DNA of 42,031 nucleotides from assembly GCF_944327235.1 (NCBI RefSeq), contig NZ_CALVHE010000014.1, forward strand, positions 1 through 42,031, in the 5' to 3' direction. This DNA comes from an uncultured Desulfovibrio sp. (GTDB lineage Bacteria > Desulfobacterota > Desulfovibrionia > Desulfovibrionales > Desulfovibrionaceae). Both the position numbers and the translations under genes were made by a program. Shown here one piece after another: positions 8,601-15,903 of the stretch; position 1 is the stretch's first letter, and the number at the start of each line of letters is the position of its first letter. The notes beneath the pieces were generated by a model, which was not told the DNA's origin, did not search any database, and worked only from the letters and a program-made list of their open reading frames with translations.

Positions 8601-9504
8601 CGGCGGCATCACCATCGTTTACGCGGCCCTGCAGGCCCTGCGGGCCAATCAGGTCAAGCTGGTCTTCATCTATTCCACGGTCAGCCAGATCGGCTACATG
8701 GTGCTGGCCGTGGCGGCGGGCGGCTCGCTGGGCTATGCGGGCGGCCTGCTGCATGTGGTCAACCATGTATTCTTCAAGGACCTGCTCTTCCTTGTCTGCG
8801 GGGCGGTCATGTTCGCCAGCCACTGCGAAACGCTGGAGGACCTCGGCGGTCTGGGGCGCAAGATGCCCTTCACCCTCGCCATGTTCGCCATTGCGGGCCT
8901 GTCGGTGGTGGGCGTGCCGCCGACCAGCGGTTTCAGCTCCAAGTGGCTGATCTACCATGCGCTCATGGAGGCTGATCAACCCCTGCTGGCGTTGCTCTCG
9001 CTGGTGGGCAGCGTCATCACCCTGGCCTATGTGGCCAAGTTCCTCCATGCCGCCTTCCTCGGACAGCCCGCGCCGCATCTGGAGCGCATCAGCGAGGTGC
9101 CGTACATCATGCGCGCGCCCATGGGCCTGCTGGCTCTCGGCTGTCTGGTCACCGGCATCTTCCCCGGACTGGCGCTCTGGCCCATCAACAAGGTGCTGGT
9201 CGAATACGGCCTCGAGGCGCTGAGCATTTCCCCGGCGGGCGTCAGCGAAGGTCCTGGAGCCTGGAACGCCACGGGCATGGCCGTCATGATGGCGCTGGCC
9301 GTGGGCGGCGGGCTGCTCTTCGTGAAGCGCTTCGTGCGTCTGCGTGAAGTGGATATCCATACCTGCGGTCTGCCGCCGGAGGCGGCCACCAGCCGCATGA
9401 AGCCCGCGAGCATCTACGGCGGCCTTGTCCGTCTGCTGGGGCATCTCCCCGGCGCGCCCGATCCCGCGCAAGGCGAGCGCGGCAGCAAGGAGCATGAAGC
9501 ATGA
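5629..9504 (+). CDS. cooM: Coo-type membrane hydrogenase, large antiporter-like subunit (CooM)
   Basis: A very hydrophobic 1291-residue membrane protein made of two NuoL/MrpA-like ion-translocating modules in tandem. The first carries the conserved HSWLPDAHPAAPSSVSAPL signature near residue 423, with a lysine-bearing helix after it (SGIITKMG). The second carries the equivalent WQMHPAVAPTPVSG near residue 930, followed by LLKSSVFGLVKL. Rhodospirillum rubrum CooM is of similar size and the following gene order matches its coo operon. I chose the ATG at 5629 because hydrophobic sequence begins there, but the ribosome site is weak (GGGGCG) and the frame is open further upstream, so the start is uncertain. 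It should form the ion-pumping arm of the complex. It overlaps cooK by 4 bp (ATGA). Confidence 0.88.
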   Translation: MTIPITVADFPVLFLPGLFFLLFGTWLAVRQRENLKRLVCWGALVDAGVICLALGCGGMTARLVVFLYVTFQAASRLLALAALADLSHGAKPTLSALRGAGRIRPASGALFALGLMASVGGSPFFVPEARLFLANAFLDAGLPGYTGFGLCLLTSACTLALLALHLHTVRITLLEAPYAHTAPLAPRKVGLIAVLLALVVCALGLARNELISLFARFMELGEVRHTLPHISFWLFYAGAILGGAGSLRRSRLAPWAVVLTSVLALISVFLFPLHSPFKGLPLIFLALICLVAVVVSLYSVDYMAHDEHPARYWFFLPLTFAALAGIVSSPNADAFYGYWELMTFASYFLVVHEGRRASYDAGFKYYLMCAGGALLLLPGLTLVCGGAMALPAALLAKVPDELLKMGMVCCLAGFAVKAGLVPLHSWLPDAHPAAPSSVSAPLSGIITKMGIYGLILLGMLASARPQEGLYGLSWYGTALVFMGGFTLVYGEIMALRQQDIKRMLAFSTLGQLGEIALVLGVGTLPALYATLAHVSMHAIMKDLLFLGAGALILRAGSRQLADLRGLGRSMPWTVSCMCVGLITIMGLPPFGGFLSKYLMIKAMTQAGYVWLAALILAGSLVGAVYYIRILKTLVFEERPAHLPSVTEAPLCIRLALLILTVLCLVPGLAPWLVDWLAGSIVYGKFIPLPLGNVTEAGADAMLMGLLPLMMLDIPAFLMSGNIWPLYVAVPVFGALLPAFFRRDARKAGLAALAVLLLTAALVSAQGRELDALSFGFALLVPCVGALNVIYALGYMSHSHSQWRFYCSFTAMCGGLVGMAAAPTLFSFFLFWEIMSAWTLYLVLAHEGDALSLREAFKYFCFNVCGAGFIFVGVCCLTGDLPMTGSPEAMAALVHHLESLGGKNGLPFALGFCLLGVGFLMKAAQLPFRIDWQMHPAVAPTPVSGFISSVLLKSSVFGLVKLFLLLGGAALTVEDLVSEEIIDMASLAAMWIGGITIVYAALQALRANQVKLVFIYSTVSQIGYMVLAVAAGGSLGYAGGLLHVVNHVFFKDLLFLVCGAVMFASHCETLEDLGGLGRKMPFTLAMFAIAGLSVVGVPPTSGFSSKWLIYHALMEADQPLLALLSLVGSVITLAYVAKFLHAAFLGQPAPHLERISEVPYIMRAPMGLLALGCLVTGIFPGLALWPINKVLVEYGLEALSISPAGVSEGPGAWNATGMAVMMALAVGGGLLFVKRFVRLREVDIHTCGLPPEAATSRMKPASIYGGLVRLLGHLPGAPDPAQGERGSKEHEA

Positions 9505-10463
9505 GCGAGACCCTGTACGCCATCCTGCACATGACCCTCTTTCCCGGCGGGCTCTTTGCGCTGACGCTGGGGCTCTTCTACAAAGCCCTTGACCGTCGCG
9601 TGGAGGCGCGTCTCCAGCGCCGCGTGGGGCCGCCGCTCATCCAGCCGTGGCTGGACATCGCCAAGCTCTGCACCAAGGAGACCCTCATCCCCCGCACGGC
9701 CTGCAAGAGCGTCTTTCTGGCCGCGCCGGTGGTGGGCTTTGCGGGCATGGCCGTCTGTGCGGCCTTCATCCCCGTGCCCGGCGTCTTCGGCGGTCTGTAC
9801 AATATGGGCGACCTGCTGGTGCTCTTTTACCTGCTGCCCATACCGGCCATAGCCATGATGCTGGGCGGTTCTGCCTCCAGTTCGCCGTTCGGCGCGGTGG
9901 GCTTTTCGCGCGAGATGCTCCTCATGCTGGCCTACGAGATGCCGCTGCTCATGATTTTGCTGGCCGTGGCCATGCTGATCGGCTCCCAGAGCGGGGGCAC
10001 GGCGGAATTCTCCCTGCTGAAAATCATCGACTGGCAGCTGGCGGAAGGTTCTCTGGGTTTCCATCCGGCCATGATCCCGGCTCTGGTCGCCTACCTGATG
10101 TTTCTGCCCGGCACCATGGGCGTCGTGCCCTTCGACATCCCCGAAGCCGAAACGGAGATCATCGAGGGGCCCCTGCTGGAATACGGCGGGCCGCTGCTGG
10201 CCCTTTACCAGATGGGGAGCGCGCTCAAGACCTTCGTGGTGCTGGGGCTTGGCGTGGCGCTCTTCTTCCCGGGGCTCATCTCCGACTACTGGCCCGTCAA
10301 TCTGCTCTGGTTCCTGGCCAAGTGCGTGGGGCTCATGCTGGTGTCGCTGACGCTGGTCAAGTCGGCTACCGGGCGTTTCCGCATCGATCAGGCCTTTCGT
10401 TTTTATGTGACCGTGCCCACGGCGCTGGCTCTGTGCAGCCTGCTGCTCGTCTGGGCCCTGTAA
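9501..10463 (+). CDS. cooK: Coo hydrogenase membrane subunit, NuoH-like (CooK)
   Basis: A 320-residue integral membrane protein of the NuoH/HyfC/CooK family, which anchors the hydrogenase module to the membrane arm. Visible family features are the early basic loop RRVGPPLIQPWLDIAKL and the later PFDIPEAETEIIEGPLLEYGG, the acidic loop typical of NuoH. About eight hydrophobic segments are apparent. Its start overlaps the cooM stop (ATGA at 9501-9504), indicating translational coupling, and cooL follows after 10 bp with GGAGG. Confidence 0.93.
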   Translation: MSETLYAILHMTLFPGGLFALTLGLFYKALDRRVEARLQRRVGPPLIQPWLDIAKLCTKETLIPRTACKSVFLAAPVVGFAGMAVCAAFIPVPGVFGGLYNMGDLLVLFYLLPIPAIAMMLGGSASSSPFGAVGFSREMLLMLAYEMPLLMILLAVAMLIGSQSGGTAEFSLLKIIDWQLAEGSLGFHPAMIPALVAYLMFLPGTMGVVPFDIPEAETEIIEGPLLEYGGPLLALYQMGSALKTFVVLGLGVALFFPGLISDYWPVNLLWFLAKCVGLMLVSLTLVKSATGRFRIDQAFRFYVTVPTALALCSLLLVWAL

Positions 10464-10473
10464 GGAGGCGGCC

Positions 10474-10923
10474 ATGAGCCTTGATACCCTGCTCAAGAAA
10501 CTGTCGGTGCGCTCGCCCTGGCTTTTCCGCATCAATGCCGGCTCCTGCAATGGCTGTGACGTGGAGCTGGCCACCACGGCCTGCATCCCCCGCTACGACG
10601 TGGAGCGCTTCGGCTGCCGGTATTGCGGCAGCCCCCGCCATGCGGACATCGTGCTCATCACCGGCCCTCTGACCACTCGTGTGCGGGACCGCGTGCTGAC
10701 GGTCTGGAACGAGATACCCGAACCCAAGGTCACGGTGGCCGTGGGGATCTGCCCCATTTCCGGCGGCGTCTTCCGGGAGGGCTATTCCATCGAGGGGCCC
10801 ATCTCCCGGCATATCCCGGTGGACGTCAACGTGCCCGGCTGCCCGCCGCGCCCGCAGGCTATCCTGGAAGGCGTGGTGCTGGCCAAGCAGATCTGGCTCA
10901 AGAAGCTGGGGCTGGAGGTCTAG
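10474..10923 (+). CDS. cooL: Coo hydrogenase small subunit, NuoB-like (CooL)
   Basis: A 149-residue electron-transfer subunit that holds the [4Fe-4S] cluster nearest the NiFe site, homologous to NuoB and to the small subunit of group 4 hydrogenases. The four ligand cysteines can be placed: C25 and C28 in SCNGCD, C93 in GICPIS and C123 in VPGCPPRP. The short length without extra cluster domains is normal for group 4 enzymes. A TAAGGAGG context gives a strong ribosome site. One base separates its stop from the next small ORF. Confidence 0.95.
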   Translation: MSLDTLLKKLSVRSPWLFRINAGSCNGCDVELATTACIPRYDVERFGCRYCGSPRHADIVLITGPLTTRVRDRVLTVWNEIPEPKVTVAVGICPISGGVFREGYSIEGPISRHIPVDVNVPGCPPRPQAILEGVVLAKQIWLKKLGLEV

Positions 10924-10924
10924 G

Positions 10925-11167
10925 ATGACGGCTGGGCGGAGCACGACGCCGCGTCGCGGGCCGACAGGAACATCCGGGGCGGTGGAGACCTCCCCGCGGC
11001 GTCTGTGGGCCTGGCTGGGCGGCGTGCTGCGTCGTCTCAACGAGCAGCTGACATCCCTGAATGCCCGTATGGAAGGGGAAAGCTCCTGCCGCCGTTGCGG
11101 GGTCTGTCACCATGTCTGCGGCATGTTGACGACATCCCGGCGCGGGGGCGTCCTCCCCAAGGAGTGA
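10925..11167 (+). CDS. Small protein with one ferredoxin-type cysteine motif, within the coo operon
   Basis: An 80-residue basic ORF that I do not recognise. It sits 1 bp after cooL and 2 bp before cooX, with no room for anything else. Its C-terminal part has C55-x2-C58-x2-C61-x3-C65 (CRRCGVCHHVC), the spacing of a [4Fe-4S] ferredoxin site, but glycine replaces the usual proline after the last cysteine. Residues 27-50 could form an amphipathic helix. Third-position GC is roughly three quarters, similar to the neighbours. The R. rubrum coo order, as I know it, has no gene here. It could be an assembly or electron-transfer accessory protein, or a non-coding spacer that happens to be open; the tight packing favours a real gene. 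Confidence 0.55.
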   Translation: MTAGRSTTPRRGPTGTSGAVETSPRRLWAWLGGVLRRLNEQLTSLNARMEGESSCRRCGVCHHVCGMLTTSRRGGVLPKE

Positions 11168-11169
11168 AT

Positions 11170-11754
11170 ATGGCAGGCTTTCTGAAGATTCTTTTCCGCA
11201 ATCTCCTTGAGGGGCCGAGCACGGATCCCTTCCCGCTGGGAGAGACCTTTTCGCCGGAGCGCATCCGCGGAACGGTGCGCATCGATCCCGAGCTTTGCAT
11301 GGGCTGCGGCATGTGCCGCTATTCCTGCACGGCCGGGGCCATCCATATCCGGCACAATGAGGACGGATCCGGCTATACCATCACCGTCTGGCAGGATTCC
11401 TGCTGCCTGTGCGCCTCCTGCCGCCATTACTGTCCCACCGGGGCCATCACCATCGACGACGACTGGCATCATGCCCATGTGGAGGCGGACAAGTACACCA
11501 TGCTGGAGCAGCGGACCATCACCTATGAGCCCTGCTCCCATTGCGGCACGCTCATCCGGCCCATCCCGCTGCCGCTGGCCCGCAAGCTTTACGCGCACAA
11601 CACGAGCCTTGATCCCGACGTCATCCGGCATCTCTGCCCCAAATGCCGTCAGATCGAGGACGCCAAGCGCAACGCCTGCCATCTGTCCGCGCACGGGGAA
11701 GGACAGGCGCAGGATGACAGCGTGGCCCCGTCGGCCGCACCCGTGAAGAAATAA
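11170..11754 (+). CDS. cooX: Coo hydrogenase polyferredoxin subunit, NuoI-like (CooX)
   Basis: A 194-residue protein with two [4Fe-4S] motifs: C43-x2-C46-x2-C49-x3-C53 and C78-x2-C81-x2-C84-x3-C88-P. It should carry electrons from ferredoxin or CooF to the CooL cluster. The C-terminal third adds two more CxxC pairs (CSHCG and CPKC), which could bind zinc as in HyfH/HycF-like relatives. The ATG at 11170 has AAGGAG 6 bp upstream; the frame is open for another 55 codons upstream, but those overlap the small ORF in another frame. Confidence 0.92.
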   Translation: MAGFLKILFRNLLEGPSTDPFPLGETFSPERIRGTVRIDPELCMGCGMCRYSCTAGAIHIRHNEDGSGYTITVWQDSCCLCASCRHYCPTGAITIDDDWHHAHVEADKYTMLEQRTITYEPCSHCGTLIRPIPLPLARKLYAHNTSLDPDVIRHLCPKCRQIEDAKRNACHLSAHGEGQAQDDSVAPSAAPVKK

Positions 11755-11780
11755 GCTGCCCTTTCGGGCAAAGGATAGTC

Positions 11781-12317
11781 ATGCAGGAAATCATCAAGGG
11801 CCGTCCGGGGCTCATCGACGCGCTGACCGGCGACTGCGGCTCTCCCGCCGCCGTCCATCACAGCACGGACGCCTACGGCAACGCCTATCACTGGTTCAAG
11901 CTGCCCCAGCCGCGCCGTCTGCCGCAGGCCGCCGCCCGGCTGAAGGAGGCCGGCGCACGTCTGTGCATGATCTCGGCCTATAACCGTCACCAGCTCAGCG
12001 AGCAACAGCAGGAGATCTGCTATCACTTCGAGCTGGAAGGCGTGATCTACAATCTGACCGTCAACCTGGGCAACGAATGGCAGACCGTGCCGTCCATCAC
12101 GCCCCTGTTCGCCAATGCCGACTGGCACGAGCGGGAGATGATGGAGCTTTACGCCATCCGTGTGGAAGGGCATCCCAATCCGCGTCGTCTCTTCCTTGAC
12201 GAGGAGCTGGACGCCGGCGTGCTCAATGAGGCCGTGCCGTTGTCGGTCATGATGAACGGGGCCTGTACCACCGACCTCTGGGAACGCATCCTCAAGGACA
12301 GGGGGAACATGGCATGA
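11781..12317 (+). CDS. cooU: Coo hydrogenase subunit, NuoC-like (CooU)
   Basis: A 178-residue soluble subunit related to NuoC and the N-terminal part of HycE. The region ANADWHEREMMELYAIRVEGH followed by PRRLFLDEE is the classic NuoC signature (W-x-ERE-x-x-D/E-x-x-G). It has no cofactor and supports the large subunit. It overlaps cooH by 4 bp (ATGA). An AAAGGAT precedes the start. Confidence 0.92.
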   Translation: MQEIIKGRPGLIDALTGDCGSPAAVHHSTDAYGNAYHWFKLPQPRRLPQAAARLKEAGARLCMISAYNRHQLSEQQQEICYHFELEGVIYNLTVNLGNEWQTVPSITPLFANADWHEREMMELYAIRVEGHPNPRRLFLDEELDAGVLNEAVPLSVMMNGACTTDLWERILKDRGNMA

Positions 12318-13402
12318 GCACGCCCACGACCTTTCAAATGCCGCTCGGCCCGGTGCATGTGGCGCTGGAGGAACCCGTCTACTTCCATCTGACCGTGGAC
12401 GGCGAGACCATCCGGAAGGTGGAGCTCACCTCCGGGCATGTGCATCGTGGCATGGAAGCTTTGGCCAGCCAGCGCAACCTCATCCAGAATACCACGCTGA
12501 CCGAGCGCGTCTGCTCGCTTTGCTCCAACAGCCACTCCTTCACCTACTGCATGGCCGTGGAGAACGTGCTGGGCATCGTCATCCCGCCTCGCGCCCGCTA
12601 TCTGCGCGTCATGGCCGAGGAGATCAAGCGGGTGGCCTCGCATCTTTTCAATACGGCCATCCAGGCGCATATCATCGGCTACAAATCCCTGTTCATGCAC
12701 GTCATGGAAGTGCGGGAGATGATGCAGGACGTCAAGGAGACCGTCTACGGCAACCGCATGAACCTGGCGTCCAACTGCATCGGCGGCGTCAAATGCGACG
12801 TGGAGGCCCGGCACTTCGATTATATCCTGTCCATGCTGGACAAGGTGGAGCCCGCCGTGGACGAGATACGGGACATCTACGACAACGACCCCATGCTGCT
12901 GGGCCGGACGCGCGGCCTTGGTTTGCTGCCGCTGGAGGACGCCGTGCGGCTGGGCGTGGTCGGCCCCGTGGCCCGCGGGTCGGGCATCACGCACGATGTG
13001 CGCAAGGACTCGCCCTATGCGGCCTATCCCGAATTGGAATTCGACGTCATCCATCGGGACGGCTGCTGCGTCAACAGCCGGACGCTGGTACGGCTGGATG
13101 AGATCTTCCAGTCCTGCCGCATCATCCGGCAGTGCTGCGAGAAATGTCCGGACGGGCCAGTGACCGCGCCCATGAACCAGATCCATCCGGCGGAAGCCTG
13201 TGCCCGCAGCGAAGCGCCGCGCGGCGAGGTCTTCTATTACATCCGTACCAACGACACGGATATGCCGGCCCGGCTCAAGTGGCGCGTGCCGTCCTACATG
13301 AATTGGGAAGCCCTCGGCGTCATGATGCGGGATTGCACGGTGGCCGATGTGGCGCTGATCACCAACAGCATCGACCCCTGCGTGTCCTGCACGGAGCGTT
13401 GA
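12314..13402 (+). CDS. cooH: Coo [NiFe] hydrogenase catalytic large subunit (CooH)
   Basis: A 362-residue group 4 [NiFe]-hydrogenase large subunit, homologous to NuoD. It holds the NiFe(CN)2CO centre through two CxxC motifs: C67/C70 in RVCSLC and C356/C359 in DPCVSC. The protein stops three residues after the last cysteine (TER), so there is no C-terminal peptide for a maturation protease to remove; R. rubrum CooH is described as lacking this extension too. The central region GNRMNLASNCIGGVKCD and the later VPSYMNWEALG fit the family. It probably evolves H2 from ferredoxin electrons. Confidence 0.95.
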   Translation: MSTPTTFQMPLGPVHVALEEPVYFHLTVDGETIRKVELTSGHVHRGMEALASQRNLIQNTTLTERVCSLCSNSHSFTYCMAVENVLGIVIPPRARYLRVMAEEIKRVASHLFNTAIQAHIIGYKSLFMHVMEVREMMQDVKETVYGNRMNLASNCIGGVKCDVEARHFDYILSMLDKVEPAVDEIRDIYDNDPMLLGRTRGLGLLPLEDAVRLGVVGPVARGSGITHDVRKDSPYAAYPELEFDVIHRDGCCVNSRTLVRLDEIFQSCRIIRQCCEKCPDGPVTAPMNQIHPAEACARSEAPRGEVFYYIRTNDTDMPARLKWRVPSYMNWEALGVMMRDCTVADVALITNSIDPCVSCTER

Positions 13403-13412
13403 GCGACGAGAC

Positions 13413-13781
13413 ATGCACGAGGCGGCGCTCGTCCAGGGGCTGCTCCGTACGGCCGTCAGGGCCGTGGAGGAGCACAACGCCCGACCCGGTGCCCGGAGGG
13501 CGGCGCGTATCAGCCGTCTGGACTGTCGGCTGGGTTTGCTGTCCTGCGTGGAGCCGGAGACCCTGCGGGCCTGCTTCGAGCTCTTTGCCGAAGGCAGTCC
13601 GGCGCAGGGGGCGGAGCTCGTGCTGGAAACGGCCCCGCTGGATTGCCGTTGCGATGCCTGCGGCGCGACCTTTGCCCTGACCCGGCGGCATTTCGTCTGC
13701 CCGGCCTGCGGCGGCGAGCGGCTGCACTTCAGCGGGGGACACGGGCTGACCCTCATGGGCCTTGATGTGGAAGCGGAGTAA
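13413..13781 (+). CDS. hypA: Hydrogenase nickel incorporation protein HypA
   Basis: A 122-residue nickel chaperone that delivers Ni to the hydrogenase large subunit. It begins MHE, with the conserved nickel-binding His2, and has the zinc site C80-x2-C83 and C96-x2-C99. It lies 10 bp after cooH, as in other coo operons, so it is probably dedicated to CooH. No other hyp genes are in the window. Confidence 0.94.
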   Translation: MHEAALVQGLLRTAVRAVEEHNARPGARRAARISRLDCRLGLLSCVEPETLRACFELFAEGSPAQGAELVLETAPLDCRCDACGATFALTRRHFVCPACGGERLHFSGGHGLTLMGLDVEAE

Positions 13782-13785
13782 AAGC

Positions 13786-14421
13786 ATGATTGAGCATATT
13801 CAAGTTGTTCCCGACAAGTGCCGCGCCTGCCGCCGCTGCGAAGTGGCCTGCATCGCGGCCCATCACGGCATGAGCTTCAAGGAGGCCATGAAACACCGCG
13901 ACGTGCTCGTTTCGCGCGTGCAGGTGGTCAAGGCCGAAGGCTTCCGCACGACGGTGCGCTGCCATCAGTGCGAGCCTGCGCCCTGCTGCGCCATCTGTCC
14001 CACCGGGGCACTCCAGCAGGACGAGGACGGGCGCATCAACATGCGCGTGCAGCTCTGCGTGGCCTGCAAGCTCTGTATTGCCGTCTGCCCCTACGGCACC
14101 ATCACGCTGGACACCATCGGTATGCCGGACATGGCCGCCGACAACGCGGAGACCATGGCCCAGCGCTCTCGACGCGAGGTGGCCGTGCGTTGCGACATGT
14201 GCAAGGCCTGGCGCGAGGAGAACGGCAAACGCATCACCGCCTGCATGGAAGCCTGTCCTGTGCGGGCCCTGTCCATGGTGCTGCCGGACGGTACCGTGGT
14301 GGAAGCGCCCCTGCCCGAAAAGAAGCCCGCCGCCGTGGAAAAGCCCGTCAATCCGCTGGAACCCGCGACCCCGCTGGCGCAGGACACCGCCCAGCCCCCG
14401 GCGCAGGACAACAAGTCCTGA
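13786..14421 (+). CDS. cooF: Four-cluster ferredoxin-like protein (CooF/HycB type)
   Basis: A 211-residue iron-sulfur protein with four cysteine groups: CRACRRCEVAC near the N-terminus, CHQCEPAPCCAICP, CVACKLCIAVCP, and CDMCK with CMEACP. This is the HycB/DmsB/CooF arrangement for four [4Fe-4S] clusters. In R. rubrum CooF passes electrons from CO dehydrogenase to the hydrogenase. Here no cooS is in the window, so its electron donor is open and could be another ferredoxin-linked enzyme. The last 40 residues are rich in Pro and Ala. The ATG at 13786 has GGAG upstream and lies 4 bp after the hypA stop. A strong terminator follows. Confidence 0.88.
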   Translation: MIEHIQVVPDKCRACRRCEVACIAAHHGMSFKEAMKHRDVLVSRVQVVKAEGFRTTVRCHQCEPAPCCAICPTGALQQDEDGRINMRVQLCVACKLCIAVCPYGTITLDTIGMPDMAADNAETMAQRSRREVAVRCDMCKAWREENGKRITACMEACPVRALSMVLPDGTVVEAPLPEKKPAAVEKPVNPLEPATPLAQDTAQPPAQDNKS

Positions 14422-14442
14422 CCTTGAGATAATGTGAGGAAA

Positions 14443-14485
14443 AAACATCCCCCGCCGTGATCACGCCGGGGGATGTTTCGTTTTG
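14443..14485 (+). terminator. Rho-independent terminator of the coo operon
   Basis: A 12-bp perfect stem (14443-14454 with 14467-14478) with a palindromic inner loop (CGTGATCACG) is followed by TTTCGTTTT. It lies 22 bp after the cooF stop. Confidence 0.85.
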
Positions 14486-14561
14486 AGGGAGCACTATCCA
14501 TTGTTTGCTTTTTTGGGGGGAAGGGGCCGTATGTGCTCCCCCACGAAAAAATAGTGATCAT

Positions 14562-14730
14562 GCGAGAGGGAGAGGGAAACCGTTTTGAAAAACGGTTATC
14601 CCTCTCCCCCTCTCCTTTCCCAAAATTTTTACAGGGTACATGTCGGGCGGTGCGGCCCGGCAAGGCGTCGCGTGGCTGTTTTGTCCCCCGTCGGGATGAT
14701 AAAGAGGCCGGACAGCGCAAACCGTCCGGC
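14562..14730 (-). repeat. Repeat family C, copy C2
   Basis: Read on the minus strand, this matches 32425-32613 along its length. It starts with a GCCGGAC hairpin, continues through GGGGGACA and CAGCCACGCGACGCCTTGCC, then a CCCGACATG segment, and ends in the G-rich/C-rich palindrome (14564-14613, with mismatches). The gap 14422-14907 holds this copy, two terminators and a partial family A element, and no gene I can support. Confidence 0.8.
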
Positions 14731-14735
14731 TTTTT
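14707..14735. terminator. Terminator hairpin inside repeat C2
   Basis: A GCCGGAC/GTCCGGC stem (14707-14713 with 14724-14730) is followed on the plus strand by TTTTTG. On the minus strand the downstream sequence is CTCTTTAT, so it may work in both directions between the convergent coo and hisK genes. Confidence 0.55.
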
Positions 14736-14800
14736 GTACAGATTTTGGCTGCGGTGGGGTAGGGGGGACGGCTTGGATGCCGTGACACCGGAGCAGGGAG

Positions 14801-14899
14801 GCAGTAAAGCGCGTTTGGGGAGGGGTTGGGGGGTGTGGGGGGAAGGGGGACCCCTTTGCGCGCCAGCGAAAGGGGTCCCCCTTCCCCCCACAAACTGAC
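14801..14899 (+). repeat. Partial repeat A (A3) with 23-bp perfect palindrome and G-run motif
   Basis: AGTAAAGCGCGTTTGGGGAG near 14803 resembles the middle of family A, followed by G runs at 14817-14849 (4, 4, 6, 6 and 5 G). A perfect 23-bp stem pairs 14835-14857 with 14869-14891. The internal segment of family A (CCGAAAGGCGG...) is absent. The palindrome ends 16 bp from the hisK stop codon. Confidence 0.7.
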
Positions 14900-14907
14900 A
14901 ATAGCCC

Positions 14908-15738
14908 CTAAAACGCTTCCCGGTGCATCCGGCCGCGCACGAACCAGACGCTTTCGGAGATGCCGAAGGCGCGGGCGTAGTTGGCGAGCTGCGGGAAGGC
15001 GTAGGCCACTTCCTCGATGCCGTGGGCGTCGGAGGCAAAGCTCACCGGCACGGACAGTTCGGCGGCAAGCCGCATGAAGGTGGGGCAGGGGTAGATCTCG
15101 CGGCAGGGCTTGCGCAGTCCGGCCGAGGAGATCTCCATGCTCATGCCCGCGTCCCGCAGTTCAGCAAGGGCGGTGCGCACCAGCGCCTGACTGTCGGCCT
15201 TGGACAGCCAGACGTGGAATTTCTGCACGCTGAACAGCTTGATGATGTCGGGGTGAGCCGCGATGTCGAACAGACCGGACGCGATCATGTTCCGCCAGGC
15301 GGCGAAATAGGCGCGGTAATGCTGCTCGCAGGCGTCTTGCGAGATGTCCCAGTCTTCCAGCTTGTCGTCGAAGCCCCAGGTGCCGAGATAGTGCACGCTG
15401 CCGAGGCGGTAATCAAAATCGTGCGCCGCCGCGGCGGCCCGCACGAAGGCCTCTTCCGCGTCCAGCCAGTCGAATTCCATGCCGAAGAGCACCTGACAGC
15501 GGGACGGGTCCGCGGCGGCCTGTGCCTTGAGGGTCGCCACTTCGCGCACATAATCGTCCATGTGCGCTTCGAGCTGCTCGCGGTATTCGTGGCTGTAGGT
15601 GTAGCCCAGCGGGCGCGGCGAGTGCTCGCTGAAGCCGTAGAGACGCAGACCGGCGGCCTCGGCGGCGGCGTACATCTCCGCCGGGGTATTGCGGCCGTGG
15701 GAATACAGGGTGTGGGTATGCAGATCCCGCAAGATCAT
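14908..15738 (-). CDS. hisK: Histidinol-phosphatase, PHP family
   Basis: A 276-residue PHP-domain phosphoesterase of the HisK/HolPase type, which removes phosphate from L-histidinol phosphate in histidine synthesis. Metal-binding motifs are visible: HTHTLYSHG at the N-terminus, FSEHSPRP, LFGMEFDW, LGSVHYLG, DIAAHPDI and, near the end, SFASDAHG. All are expected for the trinuclear metal site. The nearest upstream genes (nfnAB) are unrelated and separated by a terminator, so it is likely its own unit. The exact substrate rests on family resemblance. Confidence 0.85.
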   Translation of the reverse strand: MILRDLHTHTLYSHGRNTPAEMYAAAEAAGLRLYGFSEHSPRPLGYTYSHEYREQLEAHMDDYVREVATLKAQAAADPSRCQVLFGMEFDWLDAEEAFVRAAAAAHDFDYRLGSVHYLGTWGFDDKLEDWDISQDACEQHYRAYFAAWRNMIASGLFDIAAHPDIIKLFSVQKFHVWLSKADSQALVRTALAELRDAGMSMEISSAGLRKPCREIYPCPTFMRLAAELSVPVSFASDAHGIEEVAYAFPQLANYARAFGISESVWFVRGRMHREAF

Positions 15739-15831
15739 GGCCTGTCCTTGTGGTTCCGGCTGATGCCGGGAGAGGGTGAGAAGGCCTTGTCGCCCGGCTG
15801 GCGGAACGGCGCAGCCAGTTGCGCGCAGGGC

Positions 15832-15879
15832 AAAAAAGCGGGAGCGGGAGGCGCTCCGGTCTGTGCCGGACGCCTCCCG
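15832..15879 (-). terminator. Terminator downstream of nfnB
   Basis: On the minus strand a CGGGAGGCG stem (15871-15879 with 15845-15853) is followed about 7 nt later by six U residues (from the A tract 15832-15838). It lies 25 bp after the nfnB stop. Confidence 0.55.
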
Positions 15880-15903
15880 TCTCCACGTGATGACGTTTGT
15901 CTG

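Noticed and set aside
5530..9495. Very long open frame (1321 codons) on the minus strand opposite cooM
   Set aside because: It is a shadow of the high-GC coding strand: rich in His, Gln, Arg and Gly, with no domain-like pattern, while the plus strand encodes a clear membrane protein.
14473..14898. Open frame of 141 codons between cooF and hisK
   Set aside because: It lies within repeat C2 and the A3 palindrome; the reading frame follows the repeats.
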